DNA of 64,000 nucleotides from Alcanivorax sp. REN37 (GCF_041102775.1 NZ_JBGCUO010000001.1:1674001-1738000), one strand, 5' to 3'; counted from the stretch's first letter, positions 25,886-35,150 are shown. Notes: generated from the letters alone by a model not told the origin. Made by a program: numbers and translations.

Positions 25886-26479
25886 TCAGCGATAATACGC
25901 GTTGTCGGTGACCGAGTGATCGGTCTTGTCGCGTACCGCGGTCAGTTCCGGGAGACGCTCTTTGAGAGTGCGCTCCACGCCGCTCTTGAGCGTCATGTCC
26001 ACTGCCGAGCAGCCCTGGCAGCCACCGCCGAATTCCAGCACCGCCACGTTGTCCTCGGTCAGTTCCAGCAGCTGCACGTTGCCACCGTGCGAGGCCAGAT
26101 TCGGGTTGATCTCGGTGTACAAAATGTAGTTGATACGCTCTTCGAGGCTGGCATCTTCGTGCAGATCCGGTACTCGCGACTTCGGCGCACGGAAGGTCAG
26201 CTGACCGCCCATGCTGTCTTTCTTGAAGTCAATGGAGGCATCTTCCAGATAGCGCACACTGGCAGCTTCAATGAAGGCGTGGAAGCCTTCGAATTCCAGA
26301 CGCACGTCGTCTGCTTCTTGCTCACCTTCCGGGCAATAGGCCATGCAGCACTCAGCATGGGGGGTACCGGGACGCTCAACGAAAATGCGCACAGCGATGC
26401 CCGGTGAGCTTTGCTTTTCAAGCAGGTCACGCAAGTAGGCCTGGGCCGATTCGGTCACAGTGATCACAGGTTGGGTCAT
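25886..26479 (-). CDS. nfuA: Fe-S biogenesis protein NfuA
   Basis: Carrier of [4Fe-4S] clusters, 197 residues. The N-terminal degenerate A-type domain (about 1-95, [13 protein letters not shown] and [14 protein letters not shown]) precedes the Nfu domain with the CxxC motif in [21 protein letters not shown] at 26479 gives the normal [12 protein letters not shown] start; longer frames upstream are not family-like. It is divergent from cysI, across the AT-rich region, and its product could mature the Fe-S clusters of CysI and CysH. Confidence 0.94.
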   Translation of the reverse strand: MTQPVITVTESAQAYLRDLLEKQSSPGIAVRIFVERPGTPHAECCMAYCPEGEQEADDVRLEFEGFHAFIEAASVRYLEDASIDFKKDSMGGQLTFRAPKSRVPDLHEDASLEERINYILYTEINPNLASHGGNVQLLELTEDNVAVLEFGGGCQGCSAVDMTLKSGVERTLKERLPELTAVRDKTDHSVTDNAYYR

Positions 26480-26587
26480 GGGGTACTCGGGCAGGAAATT
26501 TCCGACCATTTTAGTCAACCATGCCGACCAACGCCACCCGCATACGCCCTTCCCTACGTTTGACGACCGCTGCGGCGGCAGCAACCC

Positions 26588-26612
26588 ATATTCATTATTC
26601 GAATATCAATAT
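26588..26612. promoter_or_regulatory. AT-rich palindromic region upstream of cysI, candidate CysB site
   Basis: A markedly AT-rich stretch in GC-rich surroundings, about 115-140 bp before the cysI start. It contains the perfect palindrome TATTCGAATA (26596-26605) and the words CATATTC and CAATATA. Similar ATATTC/TTATTC words occur upstream of cysB. CysB activates sulfite reductase genes in known species; binding here is inferred. Confidence 0.45.
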
Positions 26613-26728
26613 AGCGATGACTGACTTCTACGGCATGAGCAGATTTGCTATTGTGCGGCGCCCCGACCCTGCGCTTTGTGTGGTTTTGCGCAGGGCCCAC
26701 GCACTCGTTACAGGCGACGCGCAGAACC

Positions 26729-28390
26729 ATGTATTTGTACCAGGACTATGACCGCCAACTGCTGGCCGAGCGGGTGGCCCAGTTCCGCGACCAGACCGAG
26801 CGCTACCTTGCCGGACAACTCAGCGATGAGGAGTTCCTGCCGCTGCGGCTGCAAAACGGCCTCTACATCCAACGCTATGCGCCGATGCTGCGCGTGGCGG
26901 TGCCCTACGGCATGCTCGGCAGCCGCCAGCTGCGTGCGCTGGGCCACATCGCCCGCACCTGGGATAAGGGCTACGCCCACGTCAGCACCCGCCAGAACGT
27001 GCAGTTCAACTGGCCGGCGCTGGAAGACGTGCCGGACATCCTGGCGTTCCTGGCCACGGTAGACATGCACGCCATTCAAACCAGCGGCAACTGTATCCGC
27101 AACGTCACCACCGACGAGTTCGCCGGCGTGGCCGGTGACGAGCTGGAAGATCCACGCCCGTGGTGCGAGATCATCCGCCAGTGGGCCACCTTCAATCCGG
27201 AATTCGCGTACCTGCCGCGCAAGTTCAAGATCGCCGTGAACGCCGTGCCGGATCAGGATCTGGCGCTGGTAGGCGTCCACGATATCGGTGTGCAAATCGT
27301 GCACCGCGATGGCGAAACCGGCTTCCAGGTGCTGGCCGGTGGTGGCTTGGGTCGCACGCCGATGGTCGGCGAGGTGATCGGTGAGTTCGTCGCATGGCCG
27401 GACCTGCTGGCCTATCTGGAAGCCATCCTGCGGGTCTACAACAAGTACGGTAACCGCGACAACAAATACAAGGCGCGCATCAAGATCTTGGTGAAAGCCT
27501 TGGGTGTCGACGCGTTCCGGGCGCTCACTGAAAAAGAATTTGCCCACCTGCAAGGCGGGCCGATGACGCTGACCGCAGAGGAAGTCAGCCGCATGCGCGG
27601 TTACTTCAGCCGGCCGCCCTACGCCGCAGATGCCACTGATCAGCCTGCCGCGCTTACCGCAGCGTTGGACGCCGATGCCGCGCTCCGCCGCTGGTACCGC
27701 ACCAACGTCAGCGCCCACGGTCAGCCCGGCTATGCGGCGGTAACGCTGACGCTGAAAAAAACCGGCCGCGCGCCGGGCGACATTACCGACACCGAGCTCG
27801 ATGCGGTGGCTGACCTGGCCGATCGTTACAGCTTCGGCGAGGCCCGCACCACGCACCAGCAGAACATGGTGTTGGCGGACGTACGCCAAGATCAGCTGCC
27901 GGCGCTGTGGCAAGAGCTGGAAGCGCTCGGCTTCGCCACCCCCAACTTCCGTTTGCTGACCGACATCGTTGCCTGTCCTGGCGGGGATTTCTGCTCACTG
28001 GCCAACGCCAAGTCGATCCCGGTGGCAGAAGCACTGCAGCGCCGCTTCGAAGACCTCGACTATCTGCACGATCTTGGTCCGCTGGATTTGAATATTTCCG
28101 GCTGCATGAACGCCTGTGGTCACCACCATATCGGCCACATTGGCATTCTCGGGGTCGACAAAAAAGGCCGCGAGTACTACCAAATCACCCTCGGTGGGCG
28201 CGGTGACAGCCACTGCGTGATTGGCGAGAAACTCGGCCCCTCGTTCGAGGCGGACGAAGTGGTGGACGTGATCGCACGACTGGTGGATCTCTACGTCGAG
28301 CAGCGCCACCCGGGTGAAGGATTCATTGATACCTACGAGCGCGTAGGCATCGAACCGTTCAAGGAGCGCGCCTATGGCAGCCATCATTAA
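26729..28390 (+). CDS. cysI: Nitrite/sulfite reductase, sulfite reductase hemoprotein type
   Basis: Siroheme and [4Fe-4S] enzyme of 553 residues that reduces sulfite to sulfide for cysteine synthesis. The cluster/siroheme ligands are seen as Cys-x5-Cys in VACPGGDFCSLA and Cys-x3-Cys in ISGCMNACGHHHIG. Duplicated ferredoxin-like domains start with LRLQNGLYIQRYAPML and STRQNVQFNW. The gene pairs with the DUF934 gene by overlapping it, as in P. aeruginosa PA1838/PA1837. ATG at 26729 fits the conserved MYLYQDYDRQL start but has a weak ribosome site. Confidence 0.93.
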   Translation: MYLYQDYDRQLLAERVAQFRDQTERYLAGQLSDEEFLPLRLQNGLYIQRYAPMLRVAVPYGMLGSRQLRALGHIARTWDKGYAHVSTRQNVQFNWPALEDVPDILAFLATVDMHAIQTSGNCIRNVTTDEFAGVAGDELEDPRPWCEIIRQWATFNPEFAYLPRKFKIAVNAVPDQDLALVGVHDIGVQIVHRDGETGFQVLAGGGLGRTPMVGEVIGEFVAWPDLLAYLEAILRVYNKYGNRDNKYKARIKILVKALGVDAFRALTEKEFAHLQGGPMTLTAEEVSRMRGYFSRPPYAADATDQPAALTAALDADAALRRWYRTNVSAHGQPGYAAVTLTLKKTGRAPGDITDTELDAVADLADRYSFGEARTTHQQNMVLADVRQDQLPALWQELEALGFATPNFRLLTDIVACPGGDFCSLANAKSIPVAEALQRRFEDLDYLHDLGPLDLNISGCMNACGHHHIGHIGILGVDKKGREYYQITLGGRGDSHCVIGEKLGPSFEADEVVDVIARLVDLYVEQRHPGEGFIDTYERVGIEPFKERAYGSHH

Positions 28391-28865
28391 AAACGGCGAA
28401 ATCGTCGACGACCGCTGGCTGCGGCTGACCACCGAACAAATCGAAGCCGACGGTCTGCCGGCGGACGGCCCGATTTTGGTGCCGCTGCCGGTCTGGCTGG
28501 CCCAGCGCGAGGCATTGCTGGCGCGCGGCGAGGTCGCCGTTTGGCTGGCCCCCGGCGAGGAGCCGGAAGCGCTGGTCGAGGATCTCGACCGACTGCCGCT
28601 GATTGCCATCGACTTCCCGGTATTCCGTGACGGGCGCGGCTACAGCTATGCCCGTGAGCTGCGCACCCGCTTCGGCTACCACGGCGAGCTGCGCGCCATC
28701 GGTGACGTACTGCGCGATCAACTGTTTTACCTGTCGCGGGTCGGCTTCAATGCGTTCGCGGTGCGTGAAGACCGCAATCTGGAGGATGCCCTCAAGGGCC
28801 TGAAGGATTTCTCGGTGACCTACCAAGGTGATACCCAGGACCCGCGGCCGATCTACCGCCGCTGA
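28374..28865 (+). CDS. DUF934 domain protein, sulfite reductase partner
   Basis: Protein of 163 residues. The family core is LPLIAIDFPVFRDGRGYSYARELRTRFGYHGELRAIGDVLRDQLFY, here in pieces from about residue 73 to 120. DUF934 genes almost always follow cysI in proteobacteria, and the product is thought to assist sulfite reduction; the mechanism is not known to me. The start lies 17 nt inside cysI, so the pair is translationally coupled. A terminator follows directly. Confidence 0.9.
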   Translation: MAAIIKNGEIVDDRWLRLTTEQIEADGLPADGPILVPLPVWLAQREALLARGEVAVWLAPGEEPEALVEDLDRLPLIAIDFPVFRDGRGYSYARELRTRFGYHGELRAIGDVLRDQLFYLSRVGFNAFAVREDRNLEDALKGLKDFSVTYQGDTQDPRPIYRR

Positions 28866-28870
28866 CCCTT

Positions 28871-28892
28871 ACGGCCCCGGCAACGGGGCCGT
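28871..28892. terminator. Terminator after cysI-DUF934
   Basis: ACGGCCCCG (28871-28879) pairs with CGGGGCCGT (28884-28892) around GCAA, then TTT on the plus strand. The convergent CorA-family gene ends at 28894. Confidence 0.82.
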
Positions 28893-28893
28893 T

Positions 28894-29850
28894 TCACAAC
28901 CAACGCCAGCGCCGCAGCAATACCGCGATCGCCGCGCCCACGCCCAGCAGCATCAGGCTGAACGCCACAAATCCCCATGGCGACTCCGCGCCCGGAATGC
29001 CCCCCAGATTCACCCCCAGCAAACCAGTGAGGAAACTCAGCGGCAGGAACACACTGGACACCAAGCCCAGCAGGTACATGCGCTGGTTCAGGGCCGCCGC
29101 CAAACGGTTGCTGAGGTCTTCTTGGGCGATCACGCATTGCTCACGCACCATGTCCAGATCTTCCAGCAATCGCTGCAACCGATCCAGCGCCTCGCGCACC
29201 ACACCGCGCTCAACGTCTGCCAATTGCGGCGCCTCTGCCAGCTTCAACAGCGCATCCCGCTGCGGCGTAAGGAAGCGGCGCATGGTCATTACCCGTCGGC
29301 GCACCCGCGAGATGTCATCCAGCAACGAGCGGCGCTGTTCGCTCTGCACTCGCTCATCGTAAGCCGCCACCTCGGCCTCCAACTGGTCTACCACCTGCTC
29401 CAGGTTCCACACCAAGGTGTCCACCAGCGCTACCAGCACCGCGGCTGGCGTGGCCACGGTGTTGGCACCGTCACGCAGCCGCTCGGCCACGTCGTCTACC
29501 GCCCGCAGCGGCCGCCGCTGGCAACTGATCAAGCAATCAGCGGTGAGCCAGGCACGCAGCGAGATCATGTCTTCCGGGGCCGCGCCCGGATTAAGGTTGG
29601 CACCCCGGAAGAACGCCAGCAGGCCACCTTCAGCGGGCGCCACCCGCGGCCGAGTGTCGGCCTGAGTCAGCGCCCGTGCCGCCCACAGCGGCACCCCGGC
29701 GCGCCCGAGCCAGCTCGGCAGCCGCGGGTGTGCATAGTGACAATGGACCCAGAGCGGGCCCTGTTGAGGAGTCCAGTCGGCCAGTGCCGACGGCGGCAAA
29801 CCGTGCCAGGCACCGTCACGGAAACAGAGTGCGAACAGCACGCCGTCCAT
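28894..29850 (-). CDS. CorA-family metal transporter, ZntB-like
   Basis: Protein of 318 residues: an N-terminal cytosolic alpha/beta domain, long helices (about 150-250) and two C-terminal transmembrane helices. The pore signature is LLGVNLGGIPG, with GVN where classical CorA has GMN. This variant and the size match ZntB, a Zn2+/H+ transporter; Mg2+ transport is less likely. It converges on the cysI operon and lies 6 nt downstream of acuI on the same strand, probably in the same transcript. Confidence 0.82.
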   Translation of the reverse strand: MDGVLFALCFRDGAWHGLPPSALADWTPQQGPLWVHCHYAHPRLPSWLGRAGVPLWAARALTQADTRPRVAPAEGGLLAFFRGANLNPGAAPEDMISLRAWLTADCLISCQRRPLRAVDDVAERLRDGANTVATPAAVLVALVDTLVWNLEQVVDQLEAEVAAYDERVQSEQRRSLLDDISRVRRRVMTMRRFLTPQRDALLKLAEAPQLADVERGVVREALDRLQRLLEDLDMVREQCVIAQEDLSNRLAAALNQRMYLLGLVSSVFLPLSFLTGLLGVNLGGIPGAESPWGFVAFSLMLLGVGAAIAVLLRRWRWL

Positions 29851-29856
29851 GGCAGC

Positions 29857-30855
29857 TCAGCCTACTTTCACCAACACCCGGCCCCGGATGCGGCCGGCGA
29901 GGATGTCGTCGAACTGTTCCGGCAACTCGTCGAGCGAATAAATGCCGCTGCAGATCGCCGGCAGTGCTTCCAGCTTCCAAGGGCCACCAAACAGATCCCA
30001 AATCGCTGCCTTCTCGGCCAACGGCTGTTCAACACTGTCGACCCCCAGCAGCCGCACATTACGCAGGATGAATGGGAACACCGTCAGCGGCAGCTCGGCG
30101 CCGCCGGTCAGCCCGCAGCAGGCGATGGCGCCGCCGTAGCGGGTGGTCTTGATCACCTGCGCCAATACTTGGCCGCCGACTACGTCCACCGCACCCGCCC
30201 AGCGCGGCGCTAACATCGGTTTATCCTGCCCCGCTTCCAGTTCGCTGCGGTCGAGACACTCGGCAGCTCCCAAGCTGCGCAGCCAATCGTGGGCCAGCGT
30301 CTTGCCAGTCATCGCCACCACGCGGAAGCCAAGCTGGGCCAGCAACGCCACGGCAATGCTGCCAACGCCACCACTGGCGCCGGTGACCAGTACGTCGCCC
30401 TGCTCCGGGGTCAGCCCGGCCTGCAGCAAGGCGCGCACGCACAAACCGGCGGTGAGACCGGCGGTACCCAGCACCATGGTGTCCTGCAGCGCCAACCCGG
30501 CTGGACACGGCAGCACCCATTGGCCCGGCACGGCAATACGCTCGCCGTAGCCGCCTGCGGTGCCCATGCCGAGGTCATAGCCGGTGATGATGACCTCGGT
30601 GCCCGGTGCCAGACGACCGCTGCGGTCCGACAGCACCACCCCGGCGGCATCAATGCCGGGCGTGTGGGGGTAATGGCGGGTAACGCCTTTGTTGCCGGAC
30701 GCCGACAGCGCGTCTTTGTAGTTCAGCGACGACCAATGCACATCCACCAGCACATCGTGCTCCGGCAGCTCATTGACGTTGCGCTGCACTAGGTTGGTGC
30801 GGTAACGGCCATCCTGCTCGCAGGTCTGTAGGGCACGAAAAAGGTGATCCGCCAT
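29857..30855 (-). CDS. acuI: Acrylyl-CoA reductase/YhdH-family quinone oxidoreductase
   Basis: Zinc-free medium-chain dehydrogenase of 332 residues. The NADPH site is VLVTGASGGVGSIAVALLAQLG; SSLNYKDALSASG and PHTPGIDAAGVV are typical of the YhdH/AcuI group, which reduces acryloyl-CoA to propionyl-CoA and removes toxic acryloyl-CoA, for example from DMSP breakdown. The ATG is preceded by AGGAGGATCACCC. It is followed by the CorA-family gene and preceded by sohB, as in P. aeruginosa PA1832-PA1833. Confidence 0.87.
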   Translation of the reverse strand: MADHLFRALQTCEQDGRYRTNLVQRNVNELPEHDVLVDVHWSSLNYKDALSASGNKGVTRHYPHTPGIDAAGVVLSDRSGRLAPGTEVIITGYDLGMGTAGGYGERIAVPGQWVLPCPAGLALQDTMVLGTAGLTAGLCVRALLQAGLTPEQGDVLVTGASGGVGSIAVALLAQLGFRVVAMTGKTLAHDWLRSLGAAECLDRSELEAGQDKPMLAPRWAGAVDVVGGQVLAQVIKTTRYGGAIACCGLTGGAELPLTVFPFILRNVRLLGVDSVEQPLAEKAAIWDLFGGPWKLEALPAICSGIYSLDELPEQFDDILAGRIRGRVLVKVG

Positions 30856-30890
30856 GGGTGATCCTCCTGGTCAGGGATGAGCGCCGCAGC

Positions 30891-31949
30891 TCAGTGGCGC
30901 CAGCGTTGCAGGCCGCGGTGTAGCAGCCGTTCGGAGACGCGCATCAGCGAGGCCTCCATGGCCAGCCCCAGCCGTTCGGCCAAGCGCGGTTTGCTCTGCC
31001 AACGCAGCTCGTAGACCTCGGCGTCACGGCAGCGCAGCAGCAGGTAATCGTCGCTGGTGGTGATCTCATCCACCAATCCCAATTCGCGGGCCTGGATGCC
31101 GTACCAATGCTCGCCAGTGGCGACGCGATCAATGTCCAAGCCACGGCGGTTTTCGCGCACGAAGTCCTTGAACAGCTGATGGGTCTGGTCCAGCTCCTGC
31201 TGGAATTTCTCGCGATCACTGTCGGTGTTCTCACCGAGCATGGTCAGGGTGCGCTTGTAGTCGCCGGCAGTCATCAACTCCACGTCGACGTCATTCTTCT
31301 TCAACAACCGATGGAAGTTGGGAATCTGCGCTACCACGCCGATCGAACCCAGCACCGCGAACGGTGCGGCCAGCACTCGGTCACCGAGGCACGCCATCAT
31401 GTAACCCCCGGATGCCGCCACCCGGTCCACGCAGATGGTCAGCTTCAGTCCCTGCTGGCGAATGCGCTTCAACTGCGACGAGGCGAAGCCGTATTCGTGC
31501 ACTAAGCCACCGGGGCTTTCTAGTCGCAGCACCACTTCATCCTGTTTGTCGGCTACTTGCAGCAAGGCGCTGATTTCTTTGGAGATAGGATGTGCCTCGG
31601 AGGCGCTCACGTCGCCATCGAAGTCGAGTACAAACACACGTGCGCGGCGTTTCTCTTCCACCGGGCCACGCATTTTCTTCTCGGCCTTGGCGCGGGCTTT
31701 GTCGTCCTTACGCTGCTGCTTGCGAGCGCGTTTGCGCTCGTCATCGTCCAGCACCACGGACTCGATGCCATCGCGCAATTCATCCAGTTCTTCGTTCAGG
31801 TGACGTACCCGCAGTTGGCCACCACCGTCACCGCCATCGCGTTGGCGCGCCAACAGCGACAGCAGGCCACCGAGCACGAACAGCACCGCCAGCGCCAAGG
31901 TCACCACCTTGGCCAGGAACACACCGTATTCAATCAGATATGCAATCAC
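30891..31949 (-). CDS. sohB: Inner-membrane S49 protease SohB
   Basis: Signal-peptide-peptidase-family protease of 352 residues. A transmembrane helix at about 9-34 is followed by a highly charged linker (about 50-103, KRARKQQRKDDKARAKAEKK) and the S49 domain. The catalytic dyad is Ser180 in DRVAASGGYMMAC and Lys232 in TAGDYKRTL. E. coli SohB suppresses loss of DegP when overproduced. It precedes acuI by 35 nt. Confidence 0.93.
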   Translation of the reverse strand: MIAYLIEYGVFLAKVVTLALAVLFVLGGLLSLLARQRDGGDGGGQLRVRHLNEELDELRDGIESVVLDDDERKRARKQQRKDDKARAKAEKKMRGPVEEKRRARVFVLDFDGDVSASEAHPISKEISALLQVADKQDEVVLRLESPGGLVHEYGFASSQLKRIRQQGLKLTICVDRVAASGGYMMACLGDRVLAAPFAVLGSIGVVAQIPNFHRLLKKNDVDVELMTAGDYKRTLTMLGENTDSDREKFQQELDQTHQLFKDFVRENRRGLDIDRVATGEHWYGIQARELGLVDEITTSDDYLLLRCRDAEVYELRWQSKPRLAERLGLAMEASLMRVSERLLHRGLQRWRH

Positions 31950-31975
31950 CCAAGACTCCAGAACCTATCGATCGC

Positions 31976-32584
31976 TCAATCACGCCAGGCGGCTTCGGCC
32001 GCACCGTTGAGGGGTCTGGCCTGTAACACGCCGCCGGCGCGTACCACTTCAAACAACGCACCATCTGCCAACGGCAGGAAACGGGCGCTGAGCAGTTGTT
32101 CATGGGTCAGCCATTGCAGCGGCTGCCACCGGTTCGCAACCGGGTTGTGGACCTCGGCCTGGGCCCGGTCCTGCTCCAGCACCAGATAACGGCCGCTGAC
32201 TTCCTGCAACCGGTACCCGGCCGGCCCGAGCCACGCCAGCAGCGACCGCCATTGCAGCCATTGCAGGTCGAGTTGCCACAGGTCGCCGCGAAGGGCGTAA
32301 TCATGAACGTCCCCATTCGGAAGTGCCACCGACAACTGATACTGTTGCGGCCCCTCGGCGCGGATGCTGACAGTGGCCAACGGCTGGCCGTCCACTGCGC
32401 GCGGCAGCGGCTGTAGCAGCAGCACCGCCCACACCAACACTCCAGCTGCGCCCCACAGCGCCAGCCCGGCACTGCCAATCAGCCAACCGCGCAACCAGCG
32501 ATGGCGCAGCAGCACCACTGCACCCGCCAAGGCCAATACCAAACTGGCGCCCAGCAGGCTCCAAATCGCCATGCTTCCATTCAT
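31976..32584 (-). CDS. Hypothetical membrane protein encoded with nudC
   Basis: Protein of 202 residues. Two hydrophobic helices (about 6-25 and 33-59) precede a soluble domain with WxxL-rich strands (LWQLDLQWLQWRSLLAWLG). Its ATG overlaps the nudC stop by 4 nt, so translation is coupled. The equivalent position in P. aeruginosa (PA1824) holds a small membrane protein sometimes labelled as an efflux component; nothing in this sequence supports transport. Function unknown. Confidence 0.7.
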   Translation of the reverse strand: MNGSMAIWSLLGASLVLALAGAVVLLRHRWLRGWLIGSAGLALWGAAGVLVWAVLLLQPLPRAVDGQPLATVSIRAEGPQQYQLSVALPNGDVHDYALRGDLWQLDLQWLQWRSLLAWLGPAGYRLQEVSGRYLVLEQDRAQAEVHNPVANRWQPLQWLTHEQLLSARFLPLADGALFEVVRAGGVLQARPLNGAAEAAWRD

Positions 32585-33432
32585 CCGTCCGCACTCCCGC
32601 CATCGCCGCGCAAAGCGCGGCGCCGCTGCAGCCAAGTTTCAATCAAACCACGCGCTATCGAACCCGGCGGCGGAATGGTGGGCAACTCATCCATATGCCA
32701 CCAATACGCTTCGGCAATTTCCTCACCGTCCACCTGGATGTCGCCACTGTGGTACTCGGCAAAGAAGCCAAGCATCAACGAGTGCGGGAACGGCCACGAC
32801 TGACTACCGTAATACTCCAACTCGCCAAGCCGCAGCGCGACTTCTTCGTGCACCTCACGGTGCACCGCTTGTTCTGCGCTTTCTCCGGCTTCAATGAAAC
32901 CAGCCAAGCAACTGAAGAAGCGTGCCGGGAAACGTTGGTTGCGTGCCAGCAACACCTCATCGCCGCGGGTTACCAGCGTGATGATGCAGGGCGAGATGCG
33001 CGGGTATTGGGTCAACCCGCATTGTTCACAGCTCATGGCGCGGTCATGGGGATGGTGCGCGGTGCGCTGGCCGCAACGAGCGCAGAATTGGTGATCGCGG
33101 TGCCACGTCAGCACCTGGGACGCGCGGGCGGCCATGGTGAAGGTGGGCTCATCCATGGCGCCGATCAGCCGCCGCAGTTCCTCTGGATAAAAACCGGGCA
33201 CCTTCTCGTCGGCGGACGCCATCGCCATCGCATAGCATTCCAGACCACGCAAGCGGCCCAAGTAATGCTCTTGGCGGTCAGCCAGCCCGAGCGCTGCGGC
33301 ACTGTCGACCTCCGGCAGCAACGGCAGATCCGGATCTTCACTGACCCATAGACTGGTGTGGTGGAACAGGAACCACAGGCGACGCCCGTTGGGGTCCAAC
33401 GGGCGTGGAATCAATTCGAGATCATCAAACAC
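32581..33432 (-). CDS. nudC: NAD(+) diphosphatase / RNA de-NADding hydrolase
   Basis: Nudix hydrolase of 283 residues that cleaves NAD(H), and in E. coli removes NAD caps from RNA. Zinc-ribbon cysteines are Cys117, 120, 135 and 138. The Nudix box lies at about 178-200 (GFIEAGES through REVHEEVAL), followed by the NADH-pyrophosphatase signature SQSWPFPHSLM. GTG at 33432 is chosen because GGAG lies 9 nt upstream; TTG at 33447 would add five residues. It is between fimL and a membrane-protein gene that it overlaps. Confidence 0.93.
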   Translation of the reverse strand: MFDDLELIPRPLDPNGRRLWFLFHHTSLWVSEDPDLPLLPEVDSAAALGLADRQEHYLGRLRGLECYAMAMASADEKVPGFYPEELRRLIGAMDEPTFTMAARASQVLTWHRDHQFCARCGQRTAHHPHDRAMSCEQCGLTQYPRISPCIITLVTRGDEVLLARNQRFPARFFSCLAGFIEAGESAEQAVHREVHEEVALRLGELEYYGSQSWPFPHSLMLGFFAEYHSGDIQVDGEEIAEAYWWHMDELPTIPPPGSIARGLIETWLQRRRALRGDGGSADG

Positions 33433-33461
33433 AGGCGCACACTCCAACGAGTGCCCGCGGA

Positions 33462-35150
33462 TCAGGCCGGTTCAGCGCTGGGTACCGCATAGCCGAGTTC
33501 TGCCATGCTGGCGGCCGCCACGTCCAACACCGCCTCCCCGATGGGCTTCTGCTCTTCCATGCTTTCCAAATAGTAGTCCACGCTGGTGACCGCATCGGCC
33601 AAGGTTTCCATAGCGCTGTGCGGCGGTACCGTGGCCTCCGGTGCCAGCAACTGTTCCTGAATGTAGCCCCGGCACCGCTCCAGCACCTGCTGCGCACGTT
33701 GCAGCTCCAGGAACATCAAGCCGCCAGACACGCCGGTGAGCACCGACGGGACATTGACCAGGTGCATGGTATCACCCTGGCTCTCCAGGTAAGTGGTGAG
33801 ACTGCGCTTAGTGAGTGACAGACCGGCCCGGCACTCGCCCACCACGGTGCGGCGAGCGTCGTCGAGCTGGTACATGGAAATCTTGTCGTTGCGGATGTCG
33901 CGGTTGATGTCGTCACGCGGAGCCACGCGCCGCTCTAGTGCGGCGATGGCATTTTCAACACAGAGCACGTCGTCCATCAGCAGCGGATACTGGGCGTGTT
34001 CTGGGGTGAGCATCTGCTCCGACTCAGCCTGCAACTGGCTCGCACGGCCACGCAGATGCTCAGCATCCGCCGTCAGTGTCACCATTTCCAGCGTGCCGGC
34101 CAGCCGGCCGAACATCTCGCCGAGGTCGGCGCAACGGGTGTCCAACGCGCCTTGGCTGACCATGTCCAGATGCTGCTGGAGCATACCCAGTTCTTCCTTG
34201 AGGCCGGCGGCGACCGAACGGGTTACCGAGGCACTGGCACCGCTCATGCGGGTCATTTCCTGCTGCAACTCGGCTTCCGTGGTCAGCATCGGCAACGCGG
34301 TGGCGGCGGCGATTTCGCCGGCCACGCCGCTGCGAACGGAGGCGATCGCCAGCAGATACAAGCTTTCCTGCACCAATGCCGGCGGCGGCGGTGATGCCAG
34401 TGCCTCGGCGCCCTGATAGATCACCGCCTTCAACTGACGGTCATATTGGGACAGCAGCTGCCGCCGGGAGGCGGTGATCAACATGCGGTCCATGGACAGC
34501 CCTTGCAGCACGCCCTGCGCCAACCACCACAGGCTGCCTAGCGGCGCCGGTCCGCACAGCCGGTCCATGCCCGCCATGGCCCGCGCCATCAGTTTCAGGC
34601 CGCTGCCGCCCTGGTGGCGCAGCACCGCCAGCAAACCGGCTTGGTACATGTGCCGCAGCCGCCGTGCCAGACGCGGCAGGTCTTCTACAGCAGCCTGGGC
34701 CGGCTCTGGTTCCGGCTGGCGCAGCAGTGTGCCGGGTAGCTCAAAAAAGAACGATTCCGCCAGCAGCGGTTGGCCGAGCGCCGCGCGCAGTTCATTGATG
34801 CCGGGCACCAACAACGGCGGCAGCGGTCGATCGGTCAGTTGGACGTATTCGAGGTAGCGCTCCAGTAACAGCGCAGCGCGGCCGAGGGCCGCTAGGTCAG
34901 CGTCGGTCAGCTGCGCCGGTGGCCGCTGGAGCGCTTGGCGCATGTCATCCAGCAGTACCACCGCCGCCGGCAGTTCCAGCATGCGGGCAATACCGTGTAC
35001 CTGTGCCACGGCCTCATGGGCGCGGGCCAGGTCATCGGTACGGCTACGGTCTTCGGCAAAGGCTTCCAGCGCGGCCTCGATCACCGCTAACGTCTGGCCC
35101 AGCTCGTCACGCACCAACGTAATGGAAGTGGTATTGGATATGGCTACCAT
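33462..35150 (-). CDS. fimL: FimL-like type IV pilus/cAMP regulator (ChpA N-terminal homologue)
   Basis: Protein of 562 residues, helical and Leu/Ala-rich, resembling the N-terminal part of the chemotaxis-like kinase ChpA (SITLVRDELGQTLAVIEAAL; VAQVHGIARMLELPAAVVLL) but lacking the kinase, Hpt His and receiver domains. P. aeruginosa FimL (569 residues) has this plan and sits next to nudC, as here. FimL links the Chp/Pil system with adenylate cyclase CyaB and so controls twitching and Vfr-dependent genes. ATG at 35150 with GGGGGACG upstream is chosen. No Pil genes lie in the window. Confidence 0.85.
   Translation of the reverse strand: MVAISNTTSITLVRDELGQTLAVIEAALEAFAEDRSRTDDLARAHEAVAQVHGIARMLELPAAVVLLDDMRQALQRPPAQLTDADLAALGRAALLLERYLEYVQLTDRPLPPLLVPGINELRAALGQPLLAESFFFELPGTLLRQPEPEPAQAAVEDLPRLARRLRHMYQAGLLAVLRHQGGSGLKLMARAMAGMDRLCGPAPLGSLWWLAQGVLQGLSMDRMLITASRRQLLSQYDRQLKAVIYQGAEALASPPPPALVQESLYLLAIASVRSGVAGEIAAATALPMLTTEAELQQEMTRMSGASASVTRSVAAGLKEELGMLQQHLDMVSQGALDTRCADLGEMFGRLAGTLEMVTLTADAEHLRGRASQLQAESEQMLTPEHAQYPLLMDDVLCVENAIAALERRVAPRDDINRDIRNDKISMYQLDDARRTVVGECRAGLSLTKRSLTTYLESQGDTMHLVNVPSVLTGVSGGLMFLELQRAQQVLERCRGYIQEQLLAPEATVPPHSAMETLADAVTSVDYYLESMEEQKPIGEAVLDVAAASMAELGYAVPSAEPA

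Noticed and set aside
28828-30213. Long plus-strand open frame of 461 codons opposite the CorA-family and acuI genes
   Set aside because: It is antisense to two well-supported genes, has low-complexity Gln/Arg/Pro composition and no family resemblance; such frames are a by-product of high GC third positions.
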